Under the pieces are notes generated by a model. The model did not search any database. It was not told where the DNA came from and saw only the letters and a list, made by a program, of their open reading frames with translations. From Theobroma cacao (lineage: Eukaryota > Streptophyta > Magnoliopsida > Malvales > Malvaceae), in assembly GCF_000208745.1 (NCBI RefSeq), contig NC_030853.1, positions 2,602,590 to 2,666,589 on the forward strand: DNA of 64,000 bases, given 5' to 3'. The position numbers and the translations under genes were made by a program. Of the stretch, positions 27,423 through 40,960 are shown one piece after another (position 1 is the first letter of the stretch; the number at the start of each line of letters is the position of its first letter).

Positions 27423-28940
27423 CTTTTTGACAACAGTTCGCAATTCTTGTTCATTGTTTATTGTTATCTCACCGTGATTGCATTGTCCACAAGCAAAACC
27501 AGGAGCCGAGAAAACATATGAAAGGGTGTCCAAGCTACCTATAAGGACTCATGTCAGTTGACTCGGTTATATCACATCCTGCCATCTATTGTCCAATCGG
27601 ACAGAGGCATCCCATTGGGTGATGTCTCTATGATGTTATTCCCAGCAGAAAAAAGCTTCCTTGTGCTGTATACTTTTACCAAGCAAAATGTAATGCTAAA
27701 ATTTTGGTTTTGGTGTGTATTCTCATAGAAGTTGTTATGCTCATGTTTGTTTTACTTTCTTAAAGGTTTGAAGCTCTGAGCTGTATCTGCAACTACCTAT
27801 TTGAAAATGAATGAACTTGTGAATATTGACAGGATATGCCTATATACTTTACATAACATTTTCTATGCATATGATTTTGGGGTTATATTAACCTTTTCGA
27901 TGCTCTGATTTGTATCTCTTCCATCTAACTTTTCCGATGATGCTCTGATAACCTTATACAAAATCCCCGATGAGCCTCTACCCCGGTGGATGAACTTTAT
28001 ATAACAACTATAATAATGGAGGAAATATTCTAAGAAAAGGTTTGTTTGGTGTCTCTTCTGTTATAATTTTATGTCACGTGTCTAGTTTAGCAAGAATCAA
28101 ATAAGACAGAAAAACTCTATTCCCTGAAATCTGTATATTGATTTGTTCTCAGCTTTGAAGCACCTCCTCACCATTTTTCTTCCCAACAATTGAAGTCAAC
28201 TTTTGGTTCAGTGCCCGTAAATGGCAAGAAAAAGGCAGGTATTCAAAGTTTAGGATTTCTTGTTGATCTAATGATAATTCACCCGGGATTGATTGCAACA
28301 TCCCCAACGAATTTGGTGTCCAAAAAACACAATGCTCTACTTTTTCGTTTCGCTTACTTGACCCGTTTCCATCAAACAAAGACTTGATTAAACTAACAAG
28401 CTAACATCGATCTATTAAAGTATTGCTTGTCCAAGAAAATCTTGTTCCTAAATTGACCATCTTTCATTTGGAAGATTCTATTGAAGTAGTTAAGCTATAA
28501 CTAATCCATCAAAATAATGCATAAACAAACATTTTGAACACCTAAGATTTGAGATGACTTTTTGGAAGACTGATTTAAGAATGTATGCAGCCATTGAAGA
28601 ATCTCATCACGATACAATGCCATGATGTTTTCCACCCAGGATTCCCCATTGTCGCCAACAAAATTATGAATACTTATCACAGAAAGTGGATGTCTATCAG
28701 ATAACTCCCATGCCTTGCCGGTTTACCCCATATCTGCAAATGATTAAAAGTTTTCTGCAAAAAGAAGTTAGTCATGACAGATAGACAGACAGACACTAAG
28801 ACATAATAATGGCTCCATCAGCAATGAATAAGCAGGCAACCTAATACTTCTAATGAAAATCAGAAATTAAGTTTCATCAGAAAAAAGAACAAGATCCGAG
28901 TGGAGAAATTAAGGATACAAAAAATAAGATACAAATTGGG
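27423..28940. other. ARP2 3' flank and spacer, no gene seen
   Basis: This holds the ARP2 3' UTR and intergenic DNA. The ORF near 28149-28379 (-) matches no family I recognise and has an overlapping ORF on the other strand. Confidence 0.4.
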
Positions 28941-28952
28941 ATGCCAACCCCC

Positions 28953-28959
28953 ACCAACC
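28953..28959 (+). promoter_or_regulatory. AC-element-like MYB site upstream of the feruloyl transferase
   Basis: ACCAACC lies in a C-rich context about 570 bp before the ATG. AC elements are bound by R2R3-MYB factors that control phenylpropanoid genes. This is a single motif match, so the support is weak. Confidence 0.3.
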
Positions 28960-29531
28960 AAAGCCCAGTCAGGCTCTCCTTGCACACGCCAGACTCCTTC
29001 GGCTGGTGCGTTAGGTCCCATGACCAGTGGCCTACCCCAACCCATATGGACCAAAACCAAATCTTCATTCCAAGAAACAAAAAACTTTGACACTTCTTCA
29101 TTTCTCCATATTATTCATATTTTTAGCATGTGCCGACTCCAATGGAGCATTGCCACTTGTCCTTTCATGTCATTTTCATTTATTTATAGAAGGGAGTCGG
29201 GGGTCTATAACTTTCCTTATATATCAACCAGGTTCTATCAGACCATTACAAATTTGTGACAGGCATCGAGCTAGCTAGTGCCATCATTGTTTTCATAGTT
29301 ATCAACTTTTGGTCACTGCAATTCCCTGCCTTCAGACCTTACCAGAAAACTTTCCCATATCTCTTTTTCAGTATTTCACATGGTTCGTGTTTTCGGAATC
29401 AATAAATTCTGCATTTATACGCATTAGATATGTACCAACTTTTTTTTTTTTAGTTTTGTTTCTCAGGTTATATATCATCTCATTTCTTATTTATGATTCA
29501 GGTTGCAGAAGTTATTGAAGGTTCTGCTATA

Positions 29532-31140
29532 ATGGAAAAGTCCAATGGAAACGTGTCTCAGCTTAGTGTGAAGCAAGGAGGGCCAACCCTGGTTTGTCCT
29601 GCCGAAGAGACAGAAAAGGGTCTATACTTTCTCTCTAATCTTGATCAGAATATTGCTGTGATCGTTCGCACCATATATTGCTTTAAGTCAGATGAGAAAG
29701 GGAATGAAAATGCTGGTGAAGTGGTCAAAGATGCATTGAGAAAGGTTCTTGTTCATTACTATCCCCTTGCTGGGCGGCTTACAATCAGCTCAGAGGGTAA
29801 ACTAATTGTGGATTGCAACGGGGAAGGGGCTGTGTTTGTTGAAGCTGAAGCAAACTGTAAGATGGAGGAGATTGGAGACATAACAAAGCCGGATCCTGAG
29901 ACTCTTGGGAAGCTGGTTTATGACATTCCTGGTGCAAAAAACATACTAGAGATTCCACCTCTAGTGGCTCAGGTATTTCAAACTTCTACAGAAACATTTT
30001 ATTCTTTTTTCTTTTTTTTTTTTTTTGTAGTAAGTGTGCTGAAGTATTAGTATTGCTATCCTAGGTATATAGATTAGAAGTTTAATCTATTTCGCTTTAC
30101 AGTCAACATTGAATATTTTCTCTGTGAAAATTTACTTCTTTGCATGATAACCATCAAGCTTTTATCAACCAGAATATCATGAAAAATAATGATCTAGACA
30201 GGTAATGTTCATGAATATCATGAAGCAGTGTTGGACAGATCTAATTTATTTGTATATCTGAATGATACAATTTATTTTCCAGGTGACTAAATTCCAATGT
30301 GGAGGATTTGTCCTTGGCCTGTGCATGAACCATTGCATGTTTGATGGCATTGGTGCTATGGAATTTGTCAACTCATGGGGTGAAACAGCCCGAGGCTTGC
30401 CGCTGACTATCCCTCCATTCTCGGATAGAGCCATTCTGAAAGCCCGAAGCCCACCTAAGATAGAATACCTGCATCAGGAATTTGCTGAGATAGAGGACAG
30501 GTCCAGAACTGGTGATCTCTACAAAGATGAAATGCTCTATAGATCTTTCTGTTTTGAGCCTGAGAAGCTTGAAAGCCTAAAGAGAAAAGCTATGGAAGAT
30601 GGGGTTCTTGAAAAATGTACTACTTTTGAAGCTCTTTCAGCATTCGTCTGGAGGGCTCGGACCAAGGCACTTAATATGCTGTCTGACCAACAAACAAAGC
30701 TTCTCTTCGCTGTTGACGGCAGGCCTAAGTTCAATCCGCCTCTACCAAATGGTTACTTCGGCAATGGCATTGTGTTGACAAATTCCATATGCCAAGCAGG
30801 TGAGCTATTGGACAAGCCATTTTCACATGCCGTGGGCCTGATTCAGGATGCAATTAAGATGGTTACAGATGGTTACATGAGATCAGCCATAGATTACTTC
30901 GAGGTCACTAGAGCTAGGCCTTCTTTGTCATCCACTCTGCTGATCACTACATGGTCTAGGCTATCTTTCCACACTACAGATTTCGGATGGGGAGAGCCTG
31001 TTCTATCAGGGCCAGTTGCATTGCCAGAGAAGGAAGTGATCTTGTTCCTGTCTCATGGCAAAGAGAGGAAAAGCATAAATGTTCTTTTAGGATTGCCAGC
31101 TTCTTCCATGAAGGTCTTCCAAGAACAGATGCAGATTTAG
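29532..31140 (+). CDS. HHT1: Omega-hydroxypalmitate O-feruloyl transferase (BAHD)
   Basis: There are two exons, 29532-29972 and 30283-31140, giving 432 aa. The BAHD catalytic motif HxxxD is HCMFD at residues 164-168, and the structural DFGWG motif is at 380-384. The opening [20 protein letters not shown] is characteristic of HHT1/ASFT enzymes. They transfer the feruloyl group from feruloyl-CoA to omega-hydroxy fatty acids and fatty alcohols to build the aromatic domain of suberin in roots, seed coat and wound periderm. The protein should be cytosolic and shows no signal peptide. An in-frame ATG at 29493 lies before a likely 3' splice site (TTATGATTCAG, about 29491-29501), so a 5' UTR intron and the ATG at 29532 are preferred. 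Confidence 0.93.
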
Positions 31141-34100
31141 ATAACAAGAAATTATATGTGGGATGCTGTTATACTCTGTCTTCTATTTCACTGTTCTAGT
31201 TCAATTCTCTTTGTGGTATGCTACGTTCTTCCGTAGACATCTGATCAGAAAAAGATAGATTATGCCATGACCAAGTACCAAGTAAAGTTGGTACAGGGTA
31301 AAAGGAATATCAAAGGTGAAAATTTCTGCTGTGTGGGGTGGTTATTCGTTTTTCGTTTTTCTTTTAATTTATCTATAAATGGGGATTTTTATAAAGCTGG
31401 AGGCACATCAATTCGAACTTGTATTGCCCAGAAATTATGTATCTTTGATTTAAAATCTAATGTTATGTCTTACATTTCATTCTTTATTCAAAACAAAAGT
31501 CTTTGTTTGCATATACATCCTGAATAACCTGCAGAAGAAGGACAGAAGGACATTGCAGATTAAGTGGTTGAGAATGGAAAAAGTTTTCCATCCTTTATTA
31601 TACAAAAGCAAAGCCACAGCATGTAGACAGAAACAAATACATGACACAGAAGCAGAAGTTTGTTCACCTAAAAAGGAGAAAGGATGTTTCATTTGCCTCC
31701 TAAAAGCATTGTTGTTTATTGCCTTTTGTTATGCAATAAAGTAAGAACCCAATTTTCGCATCAGCTCGGAAGCACCTCCAAAAGGACAAAATGGGGTCCA
31801 GGAGAGTCCATCAAGAAATATTGGTTGGACTATTTCCATCATGTCAGCTACAAGGAACAGCCTATCCTAGTGGAAACATATAGGTACTAACCACTGATAA
31901 CTACTTAGTCTAGGTTATCTTTTTGCAGTGGTACAGCTCTGGATGGGGAGATAGAAACCAAAAATATATCAACAGCTCTTACATTCATAGAGTAGCATTA
32001 GGGGTTTGCCTATCTTCTGGCACAAAAAATTTAGATTCATTTTGCTTTCGAGGTATACAAACATAATTACTTCTAGTATGGAAGTACCAACAAAAATAAT
32101 AATTCTACTTGTATGGCAAATTCCTCTCTCTCACAACCAAAATTCAGTATTGATTTCTTCTGTTTTTTTTCTTTCTTTAGCAAAAAGTCAATTTTTAGTC
32201 CCAGTAATAAGATTTGATTTCAATTTTAACATAGGAATTGATGCCTAGGAGTTACAGAGTTAGCAAGTTTGTCCTAAGCATGATCTGATCTAAATCAGTG
32301 TTTCTTTGGTAGTATTTTACATTTGGAGATGCTAAAAGGGCATTAGATTAAGGCCTGCTAGTTGCTAGGAACAATGCACTTGTGGAAACCAGATTTTTTG
32401 ACCATTTGTTCTGAACTGGGCTTGATAGTTTTGGAAGGGCATTGATTTATCTGTTTCAGTTAGTTTGCATTAAAGCTTCAATTCCATACTCTGCTCAAAT
32501 ATTTTGTTGTGAAATATAAGTTTCCATCTCGTCCCAAATGCGTAATAAGATGCAGAAATTGAATGGATAAGTGAGAAAGTGAAAGTAACCTGAAAATGCT
32601 AGGAGTAGTTGCACAAGAAGAGGTTACTGGTGCTAATAGAAATTCTCCAACCCGCTCAGTATCTTTGTCTATAATTTTACACGTCCAAAAACTTTTATCT
32701 TAGTATGAAAAGTTTATGGGATGTGTAACATTAAATTATGAAAAGGACACCAAAGAAGACACCAAATAGAGACAAAAGAATTTCTATTCGAGCTTTTGCC
32801 TTTTGCAGCAGTCTAAATTGTGATCTTGTCTATGATAAAGCATCTGGAATTTCATCGGTCCTCCACCTTAAGAATGGCAATGGACGATCGCTGTCTGTAG
32901 GAGGAGTCAGATGACGTTCACATGGCATGTGCAGTGCTCATATGCTTTCTTCTGCTGTGGCAAAGAACTGGTGGTCCACAAGATGGAGATATGTTGTTGC
33001 TTTACACTGATAACTTACACTCAAAACATGTGGGATTTAGAGATATTTCTTTGATGAAATATTTCGGTGTCTTTTTCTTTGGACTTGCATGCATCCTAGG
33101 GGATTTTGCATAAAGGCACTGACTGGGATTATCCAATAACCTTAAATCTGATATGTAGAGTATGGCCACTGCTGGGCTCTTATTTGGCTATCAAGAGGTT
33201 ATGACTTTTTCAGTCCTTAGCGTCATCGACTCCAACACCAGTGAAATTAGGCATATTTTAGAGAGTATGTTCCAATGATTTATTAGGACTACAACTCTGA
33301 TCTTTTGATGGAATCATAACGGTGGAATTAAGAGGCAGCAAAAATTTTGGAGAATAACAACTCATGCCCGCAGATTTCTCAGTTTTTTCCCTTTTTCTTT
33401 CTTTCTTTCTCCAGACATCTTCTTAATGCTCCAAGTAAACAAACAACTATAAGCATCTGAGTTAGATGGTACTGTAGAAGTGTTTCAGGGGGAACTGGGA
33501 GCTGGATTGTGATTGGCCAACACTTCAGTGGAATATTGCTATCTTCTGCTTGAAAGGACCTTACGATGATTTCATAAGGAACATTGACATGACAATTGAG
33601 GGTATTGGGGTAAAAGTAGGAGAAGTTTGTGATTTTAAGAGCATCTTCATATTTTGAGCTTAATCATGCTGCAGTTCATGCCATTGTCAAGCAGAATCAG
33701 AATTTTTTTTTTTTTTTGGCATGTTGGCTTTGTATCTATAGACCAATCTTAAATTGAAGCTGCCCTAAATTTCTGGCCTCTGCCACCTCTTTGCAAGTTG
33801 GAAGCTATCTGTAACTGTGCAATAAAAAGTTTTCCTCTCTTATGATCTCATTGATCCTTCCTCACTTTCTCATCTTTTTGTGATAATAAAAAGAATTACA
33901 TGGTTGGGTTGGAGTGATGCAGTCTGGGCAAATTTGTTTAGCTTTTCAGATTTCAAAAGGCTGTTGATGTCTTTAATCACTTCATTCACACATTTCATAC
34001 ATTGTAACTAAAGACCAATCAGGATAAAATATGGTAAATCATGTATGTCCACATGCTTGAGCTGGACCCCATATGCACAAAAGTCTCTTGGGCACAATTG

Positions 34101-34427
34101 AATGTGCTGATACAAACAATAAAAAAGAAATGCAAGGATGGAAAATACTTAGTAGAACGTGGCCCTTTGTTCTTCTTTACGGAGCACCAAGTAAGGCTGG
34201 AAGGCCATAGGCAAAAGGATGTTTAAGGGTTCCTCATTTCTTGTATTATGTGCAGACTGAGAAATGGAAAGAACCTTCGTAGGATAGATGAGGATGGGGA
34301 GATTGGGATCTATCTTCAATAACTGGGATTAGTGTGTTAAGGAAAAGAGATAATTGGAAAAGTAGCAAAAAGGAAATCATATAGATGCTTTAAGGTGGTA
34401 AATAAGTATAACTAGTGAAGTCTTGCT
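31141..34427. other. 3.3 kb spacer, no gene recognised
   Basis: ORFs here are below 100 codons, lie on both strands, and resemble no family. Composition is less AT-rich than the distal spacers and no clear repeat is visible. A noncoding RNA cannot be excluded by eye. Confidence 0.4.
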
Positions 34428-35042
34428 TTAATTCCCACACAAGGAAGCATCTCTTTTTGATGGTCTGAAATTCAATGGATTTAGGCTGTAGATGCAGAGA
34501 TTGGGGTGTCTGGATTTGATTGCTATCTGATCCGTTGTGCTTCCGTAACCAGGAATGTTGCATGAAGTAGATGAGCTCCCAACTAAGCTTGCTTGGCAGG
34601 ATGATGCAATGGCTGCCTCCGCACATGCGATCCCATCAACTGATGGTATTTCCAACCTGTAAACTCCATGTTTGTCAGTAGTTCTGTTGACTGAGAATGA
34701 TATCTGTTCTCTTGTTCTGGGAACAAATGCCCTGAAGTTGCAGTCTATTTGAACCTCTGCACCTGGTTAGGCAATATTGAACAATGAGAAACAGTACTTT
34801 CATTTTAATTTGTTATGAAACATCCAGACAGTAATACAACAAAACTTGGAATAAGAATAGGTTGTTTGAGATACTTTACCTGGTAAGAAGTAGCTGTGCC
34901 TGGAGAAGCTGTTTGTGGAGCAAATGTCACAATAAACAAGCCCCATCACAGTGATCTGGGCATTATTTTTTGCTGGCTCAGGTTTCAAAGATAATGCCTT
35001 GATCAACAGAGAAGAAAGAACAAAGAGAATTATTGGGTTCAT
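34428..35042 (-). CDS. Pollen Ole e 1 / extensin family secreted protein
   Basis: There are two exons on the minus strand, 35042-34880 and 34762-34428, giving 165 aa. The hydrophobic N-terminus MNPIILFVLSSLLIKALSL looks like a signal peptide. The Ole e 1-like fold is shown by VMGLVYCDICSTNSFSRHSYFLPGA, then VQIDCNF, and a distal half with regularly placed cysteines (IACAEA, SSCQ, TSCNIPG, NLCIYS, SLCGN). Members are small cysteine-rich cell-wall or secreted proteins, often in pollen or roots, with no enzymatic role established. An in-frame ATG at 35081 would add 13 residues; the shorter start puts the hydrophobic stretch at the N-terminus. Family assignment is fairly sure, specific function is unknown. 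Confidence 0.8.
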
Positions 35043-37290
35043 GGCAGCAAAATTTGGGAGATGACAGACAAACTTTCTCATAACTTTCACTATGAATGGT
35101 TGGTTTAAATGAGTAGCATACAAAGCATTATCATGTGTTTGATGATGAGTTTTGTAGCGTGGATAGAGGGTGGTAAGAGTTGGTGGAGATCCAACTGTAT
35201 GCAAAAGTGGAGGAAAATTTATCCCTTTTCACAAGAAAACACAGACATGTGAATGTATTTTGGCAACATGTGGACTTGATGGGTAGGAGAGAGAAGGGGA
35301 GTAGCTTCTTTACGAGGGTTAGTGGCTTCATTTGTCACATTCATGTGGGGCTTGATTTGAAGGCCTGAGTTTGCAATAAGCTTAAATCACTAGCTCAAAA
35401 TTAGCATGTACTTAAAGCCCCTAGTTGGCAGATTGGAACATTCCCCTAATTCAGGAAATTTTGGTTGCTGTTTGAATCTATGCAATAACACAATGTATTT
35501 TTGCAACTCCTGCAGTGTAACCTGAGACATTACTTAAAACATAAGCAGACTCTCTTTCATGCTTAACAGATTGGGGAGGGCAAAGGATGCATTTGCTGCT
35601 AAGCTTCAACAAAAACTCAATAGATTAAGCCATTAACTCTGAATTTATTGCTTACTACTCATGCATGCAGTCTTGGTTGTCTAGATGAATCAGCCATTTA
35701 AGAAAAGCTTTAAAGGTAATGCAATAAAGTTATTCACGTGCTCTTCTGAAGAACTGGTGAGGATAAAGTTCCATCAAAGTTACTTGGAAAAAAAACACAC
35801 CCCACTACTTGCAATATCATGAATCTGTTGAACTTGGAAACTGAATACATACCAAAGAAAGGTTTTTTTTTTTTTTTGAGGTAATTGTCAGCTAACCTTC
35901 CACCTTTTTTCTCTGTTTCTCTTTCCTGGTTGAAGCTGGAATTCTTCTGTTGACTTGTTGCCTGTTTTAGTGAAGTAGTAACCCCCATTATTGGGGCAGG
36001 TAATTCAGCTTAGGCTCTATATAGAATTATGGAAACCAAAAGAAGCTGCCGGGTAATTTTTCAGGTGCAATTATTGGCTAACTCGGGTTTCCTTCTTGGC
36101 CTTGCCAATTGCCTGATGGAAGGCACTGGATACCCGTGAACGAGGTAAATGAGCTGGTGCCTGGTGACATTTGGCTCATGCTCAAGCTGTGAGAGAGTGC
36201 AATGCTATCACATGGCAATGGACTGCGTATTTATAGTTGCTAGAGTGCTATAGGTATCGGCATGGCAGATGAGATGATGATGGGAAATGTTTTTTTTTTT
36301 TTTTGGGTTTTGGAGACCAAGACAGAAATGGGATCATTGTATTTATGAATTTTCACCTTTCAACTCAAAAAGTTCCTCGGAATTGCAACTAAATTTGTGC
36401 TAAATCAAGAGAGTTGGTGTCTTGGCGGCTAGTGTTCAAAGTTCAAACTAATCGACTTGGCGAACCCTTGGTACTTACACAGATTATATAGTATGTCTTG
36501 TAGCAACATGTGAACCAACAGCCTGTCCGTTAAAGGGACTTCCACATTTTTAGATCCTCACGAATTTCACCTAATGGACGATTATTTTATGATATTGAGT
36601 ACAAAAAAATAAAAAGTAAAAAACCTCCACTTTTAAGATTTAATCAAAATTTTAAATAAATTCATTAATTTTTAAAATAGACATTCCTATCCTAAAAAAA
36701 ATCTTTCGTTTGATACATAAGTCTAACGGTTAGTCAACCGTTAATACTTTCGTTAATTTGATGAAATGATAATATTGAAATAATAATTTTATCTTTTATT
36801 AATTTTAAAAACTATTCATATATAATTTTTATTAATTTAGAAAAATAAATGAGCACCGATCGATGCTCCCCTTCCCTGGGTAGCATAGATATATATTTTT
36901 TTATTTTTTTCACAAAAAATAAAATAATAATTTTTTAATGAATAAAGAAAAAAAATATTTTAGTCTTTTCATAATCTCAGTTAATGATGTTTACCTTTTT
37001 GAGACGGAATATTTATTTCGAAAACTAATAAACTCATTTGAAATTTCGATAAAACTTAAGGGTGTGGGATATTTTACCCAAAAATAAATGTAAACATCTT
37101 CATATGGAAAATTGAGATCAAATTTGTCTTCGGAATATTTCAAAGATTTTATCTATGAAAACCGTAGTTTAGTTGGACCAATTTCTTCTGATTTTAAACA
37201 AACTCAATTATAATTAAAGCTCGTCGGATCTGTTAAAATTAGGGAAAGTAACATTATATTTAATTTAAAATCAATTGATAATAAATGAAA

Positions 37291-37375
37291 AGATCATATG
37301 TGAGATGGGAACTCATTTGCAGACATGCTTGCTAAACATGGTTTTAATTGGGAGTCTATGTTCAAAGCATGATGG
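37291..37375 (+). pseudogene. RNase H-like (LINE / RVT_3) relic
   Basis: Translation shows RSYVRWE followed, after a frame change, by NSFADMLAKHGFNWESMFKA and then stop codons. VRxExNxxADxLAKxG is the conserved end of plant non-LTR retrotransposon RNase H domains. A frameshift and stops show decay. No other domain of the element is visible nearby. Confidence 0.5.
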
Positions 37376-37839
37376 TAGCTCTCACTAGCAATTTTCTTTA
37401 TGAATACTTTTAGGTCACAATGTTTTAATATTGTAAAGCTTAGCTTAGAATTGAATGGTGGTACTCTTCGTACCAGATATGTTTTGTTAGGTGGTGTCAT
37501 GTATGTGCACCAGATAGATATACTCTAGTTGTAGTAGGAACAATTTACTGTACCCTTGCTTTCTTGGGCAGATTATTAATGAAAATACCTTAGTAGCTGA
37601 GAAAAAAGTATATAACTTATGTGAGTTTCTTTTATTATCATTTTGAGGAACCTTACTATGGGCCTGTGGCTGTCGATTTCATCCTAATTTCCTTTGATGA
37701 ATAGTTGAATACCAACTAAATAATATAGTACCCATGGGCCTGTGAGTTTATCATTTGAGCCTTAAACTTATCGCCTTAAACTTATTGTCTTAAACTTAAC
37801 CAGCATTAAATTACATTGGGATAAATTTTTTTAGTCTTC

Positions 37840-38460
37840 AAAAATAAAGGTGCTTTCGAGAATAACTCCTTTTTTTTTTAATTTTAACTATTTTTAATCA
37901 AAGAGAAAAAATTTTGAACAAAATTACCCTTAATGAAATCTTTTTATATTCAAGCACATATGTTGAAAAAATATTATTACACGCCATGTTAAAAAAATGT
38001 TATTACATGCAAAAATGTAAAAAAACATATTATTACAAGTCATACCAAGGCATGTTTTACCAGAGTTGAATCACTGAAAAACTCAACACCAATAAACTCA
38101 AGAATATATTATTACTCGCTATACCATACTTTTTGATCTATAGATCGATGATAATATGGCGAAATGATGAGAGATAGACAAAGAGAAGGTTTTGTGAATG
38201 TAAATCAATAAACCCAAAAACATGTTTTTACTTGCCATATCATGTTTTTTAGTCTGTAGATTGATGATGATATAGCGAGATGGCAAGAGATAAGCAGAAC
38301 AGAGATCACAGTAAACAAGAGAAAAATTTGAAACATTTAATTTGTTTAAAAAGATTTTAAGAGTATTTTTATCAAATCATGACAAAAATTGAATAAAAAT
38401 AATTAACTTTATATTGAATGTTATTTTTATCAAGTTAACTATTTTTCATAATTCTATCTT
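37840..38460. mobile_element. Possible AT-rich TIR element with internal duplication
   Basis: The outer 60-80 bp show imperfect inverted similarity (CCCTTAATGAAATCTTTTTA on the left against the complement of AAAAAGATTTTAAGAGTATT on the right). Inside, 38098-38175 is repeated at 38216-38293 with about 80% identity, a 118-bp offset. There is no coding capacity. It is possibly a MITE; the boundaries are uncertain. Confidence 0.35.
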
Positions 38461-40889
38461 ATAGGATGAGTGAATTTCATTTAAATCTACTCGAAGCAAA
38501 AGGTGAAATCATGAGGTTAAACAAACATGACAGACTCAAATAGACTATAAGAAACGGCATATTAATTAGATTGGAGGGGCGTGAGCCAAATGTTGAATGA
38601 ACATTTGTTGACTTTGTGATATATCATTGTCTATCAAGATATGGAGAGATTTTGAGATTGGATTTAATTTATACTAATATGCCGAACAAAAGTTTTAAAG
38701 CAGTGCTTTGACCTGGCCATAATCCTTTCTTCAGCTTACAGATAGTCCATGGAGACTAGTTTGCCTTTTGGCTTTTGCTTCTACCGTTTCGTTGGAAAAC
38801 TTTGTTTGCTCTAGGGATTATGCCCTTACGTTAGTAGAGCCAATGGCTTTGTTTTAGCAGGTCGAAACAAGCGATAAAACAAGTTTCATTGTCATCTCTG
38901 TGAGGTTTAATTAATTACTTTGCAACACACAAATTTACCATCACCTCTTTCCAGCCATTAAAAAGGAATTAAGACTTGGTCTTGAAACAAAATTATGGTG
39001 TGATATGCTCAACAAAATGAATTAATCTGCGGTTGTTAACTTAATTATTATAATTGTACAGTTTATAAACTAAATTAGTATGATTATTTTTTAAATTATA
39101 ATATACACTTGTTGTTATGATAAGAGAAATCTTGTATTTTGAATTGTGTGAATTATACAAAGATGAATGAGATATATTTTGTACAAAACTAATAGTATCA
39201 TAATCTAATTGTATCACCGATAATATTTTAATTTTATTGTATCACTCACAATATCGTAATCTAATAAAATAATACTGATTTAATGTCTAATATGTACAAT
39301 TACTATAATTAATTAACAGCTACTTTCGATTAATTAAGACCTAAATTATAAAAGCAATAATAATGTTACGGTTGCGAGAGGGTTGTTTGAATAACGTTAA
39401 GAAATTATATAGACTTTTATCATCAGTAATCTTTTTAAATTTAGATAGATCAGCTGTATATGTTAGCAGTTAGCTGATCAGAGGGAGGTTTTAAGTTAAT
39501 AAAGTTTTGCCTCCCAAAGGGTTAAATTAATTAATGCTTCATTTAGGCATATGCCAGATGATATATAAAAACATTGTTGACCATGATTTCGTGGTCAGGA
39601 AAAGAAGAGAAAAAATGGGAAGTTTATGTTTTTGCTTCAACATTGTTAACCTACGATTTGGACGATGATGAAACGATGGTTTTAATGGAAAAGAAGATGG
39701 AATTTCCATGGCAAGACCAATTTAGGCAGGAGATGACAAATGCAAAAGAAAAGAGGAGAAGAAATTAGTTTAGATGATTCTGATTGGACAGACTCACAAA
39801 GTAGAAATGTTTCCATGTCAAGAGGCAAACATTTTTAGGGGCATGAAAATGGTACGTAAGGACAAGCATGTTGGGCTTTGTATTTGTTTATATGAAAATG
39901 AAAGAGAGAGAGAGAGACAGAGAGAGGTGCCGCCTAAGAAAGAAGATGGTTTGGGACAAGCGCTTCATTCCTTTGGCAAGTCCAACGAGTAGGCGGCGCC
40001 ACCGACGCCACATCCGACGACCTTGCCTATGTCTCCTTACTTGTCCTTTCTCCCCCTCTTCACTATCCCACCTCCTCACTCCACTCCATCTATTTTTCCC
40101 TTCGAATTTGCTTATTATTACCAACAATGTCACTAAGTTTAGGACTCAAACTTTGTCTAAATTACACTAATGATCACTAAACTTTCACAAAATTTTCGTT
40201 TTAGTCATTGAATTTTAATTTATCTCAATTAAGTTCTTGAAATTTATAAAATATATCAAATCCGATAATCATAAGAAATTTCATACAAATAATCGACCAA
40301 AACTTAACATAGTTACCACTTGAACTAATATGTCAACAAAAATTCGCCTCATTGTGCCCTTTTCTTTCCTCAAAGAAATCTTGTGAAAGTTTAATGGCCA
40401 TGGATGTAATTTACTCTTAAAACTTTTTCATTTCCTACAATACTCTTCACCTACCCTTAGACCATGGCTAGTTAAAACTTTTTCTTTATAAAAATATATG
40501 GCTAAAGGTATTGTTATTGTAGCAATGAGTGATCGCTGAACCTCAAATTGTCAACACCTAAAGCAAAAATCATTAAACCAATGTTTTACTGTTATCATCG
40601 TAACATTTTTTATTGATTTTTGGTTGAAGATGCAATGTAACTTTTTCATTGTTTGACAAAAGAGATCAACATCATTTCACTATTACAATGGATGAAAGCA
40701 GCTAAGTGGCATCGGCAATGACATCCTCGATCGTGTTAAAATAACAATTTTTGGCTCATCACAATGCAAGAGCATCATGATCCCTTTGTCATGTATTCAA
40801 TTCTTTTCAAGTCCTTTTCCCAAGATTATGCATTGTTCCAAGTCCTTTTCACATAATTTGTCATGTTTCCAGAGGCCCCATTTCTCTGC

Positions 40890-40960
40890 TTCAAAACTAT
40901 TCTTCTTTCTTCTTCTTCAGTTTCTCCCCTTCTCTTCTGTCCAGTCTCCACCCCCCGCCC
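40890..40960 (+). promoter_or_regulatory. CT/CTTC-rich tract upstream of the RAM1-like gene
   Basis: This is a pyrimidine-rich stretch including TCTTCTTTCTTCTTCTTCAG, about 550-620 bp before the ATG. CTTC-type motifs are reported in promoters of mycorrhiza-induced genes, but such tracts are also common in plant promoters and leaders. Confidence 0.25.

Noticed and set aside
32922..33113. 63-codon ORF with hydrophobic start
   Set aside because: Short, with no family resemblance and no partner exon.
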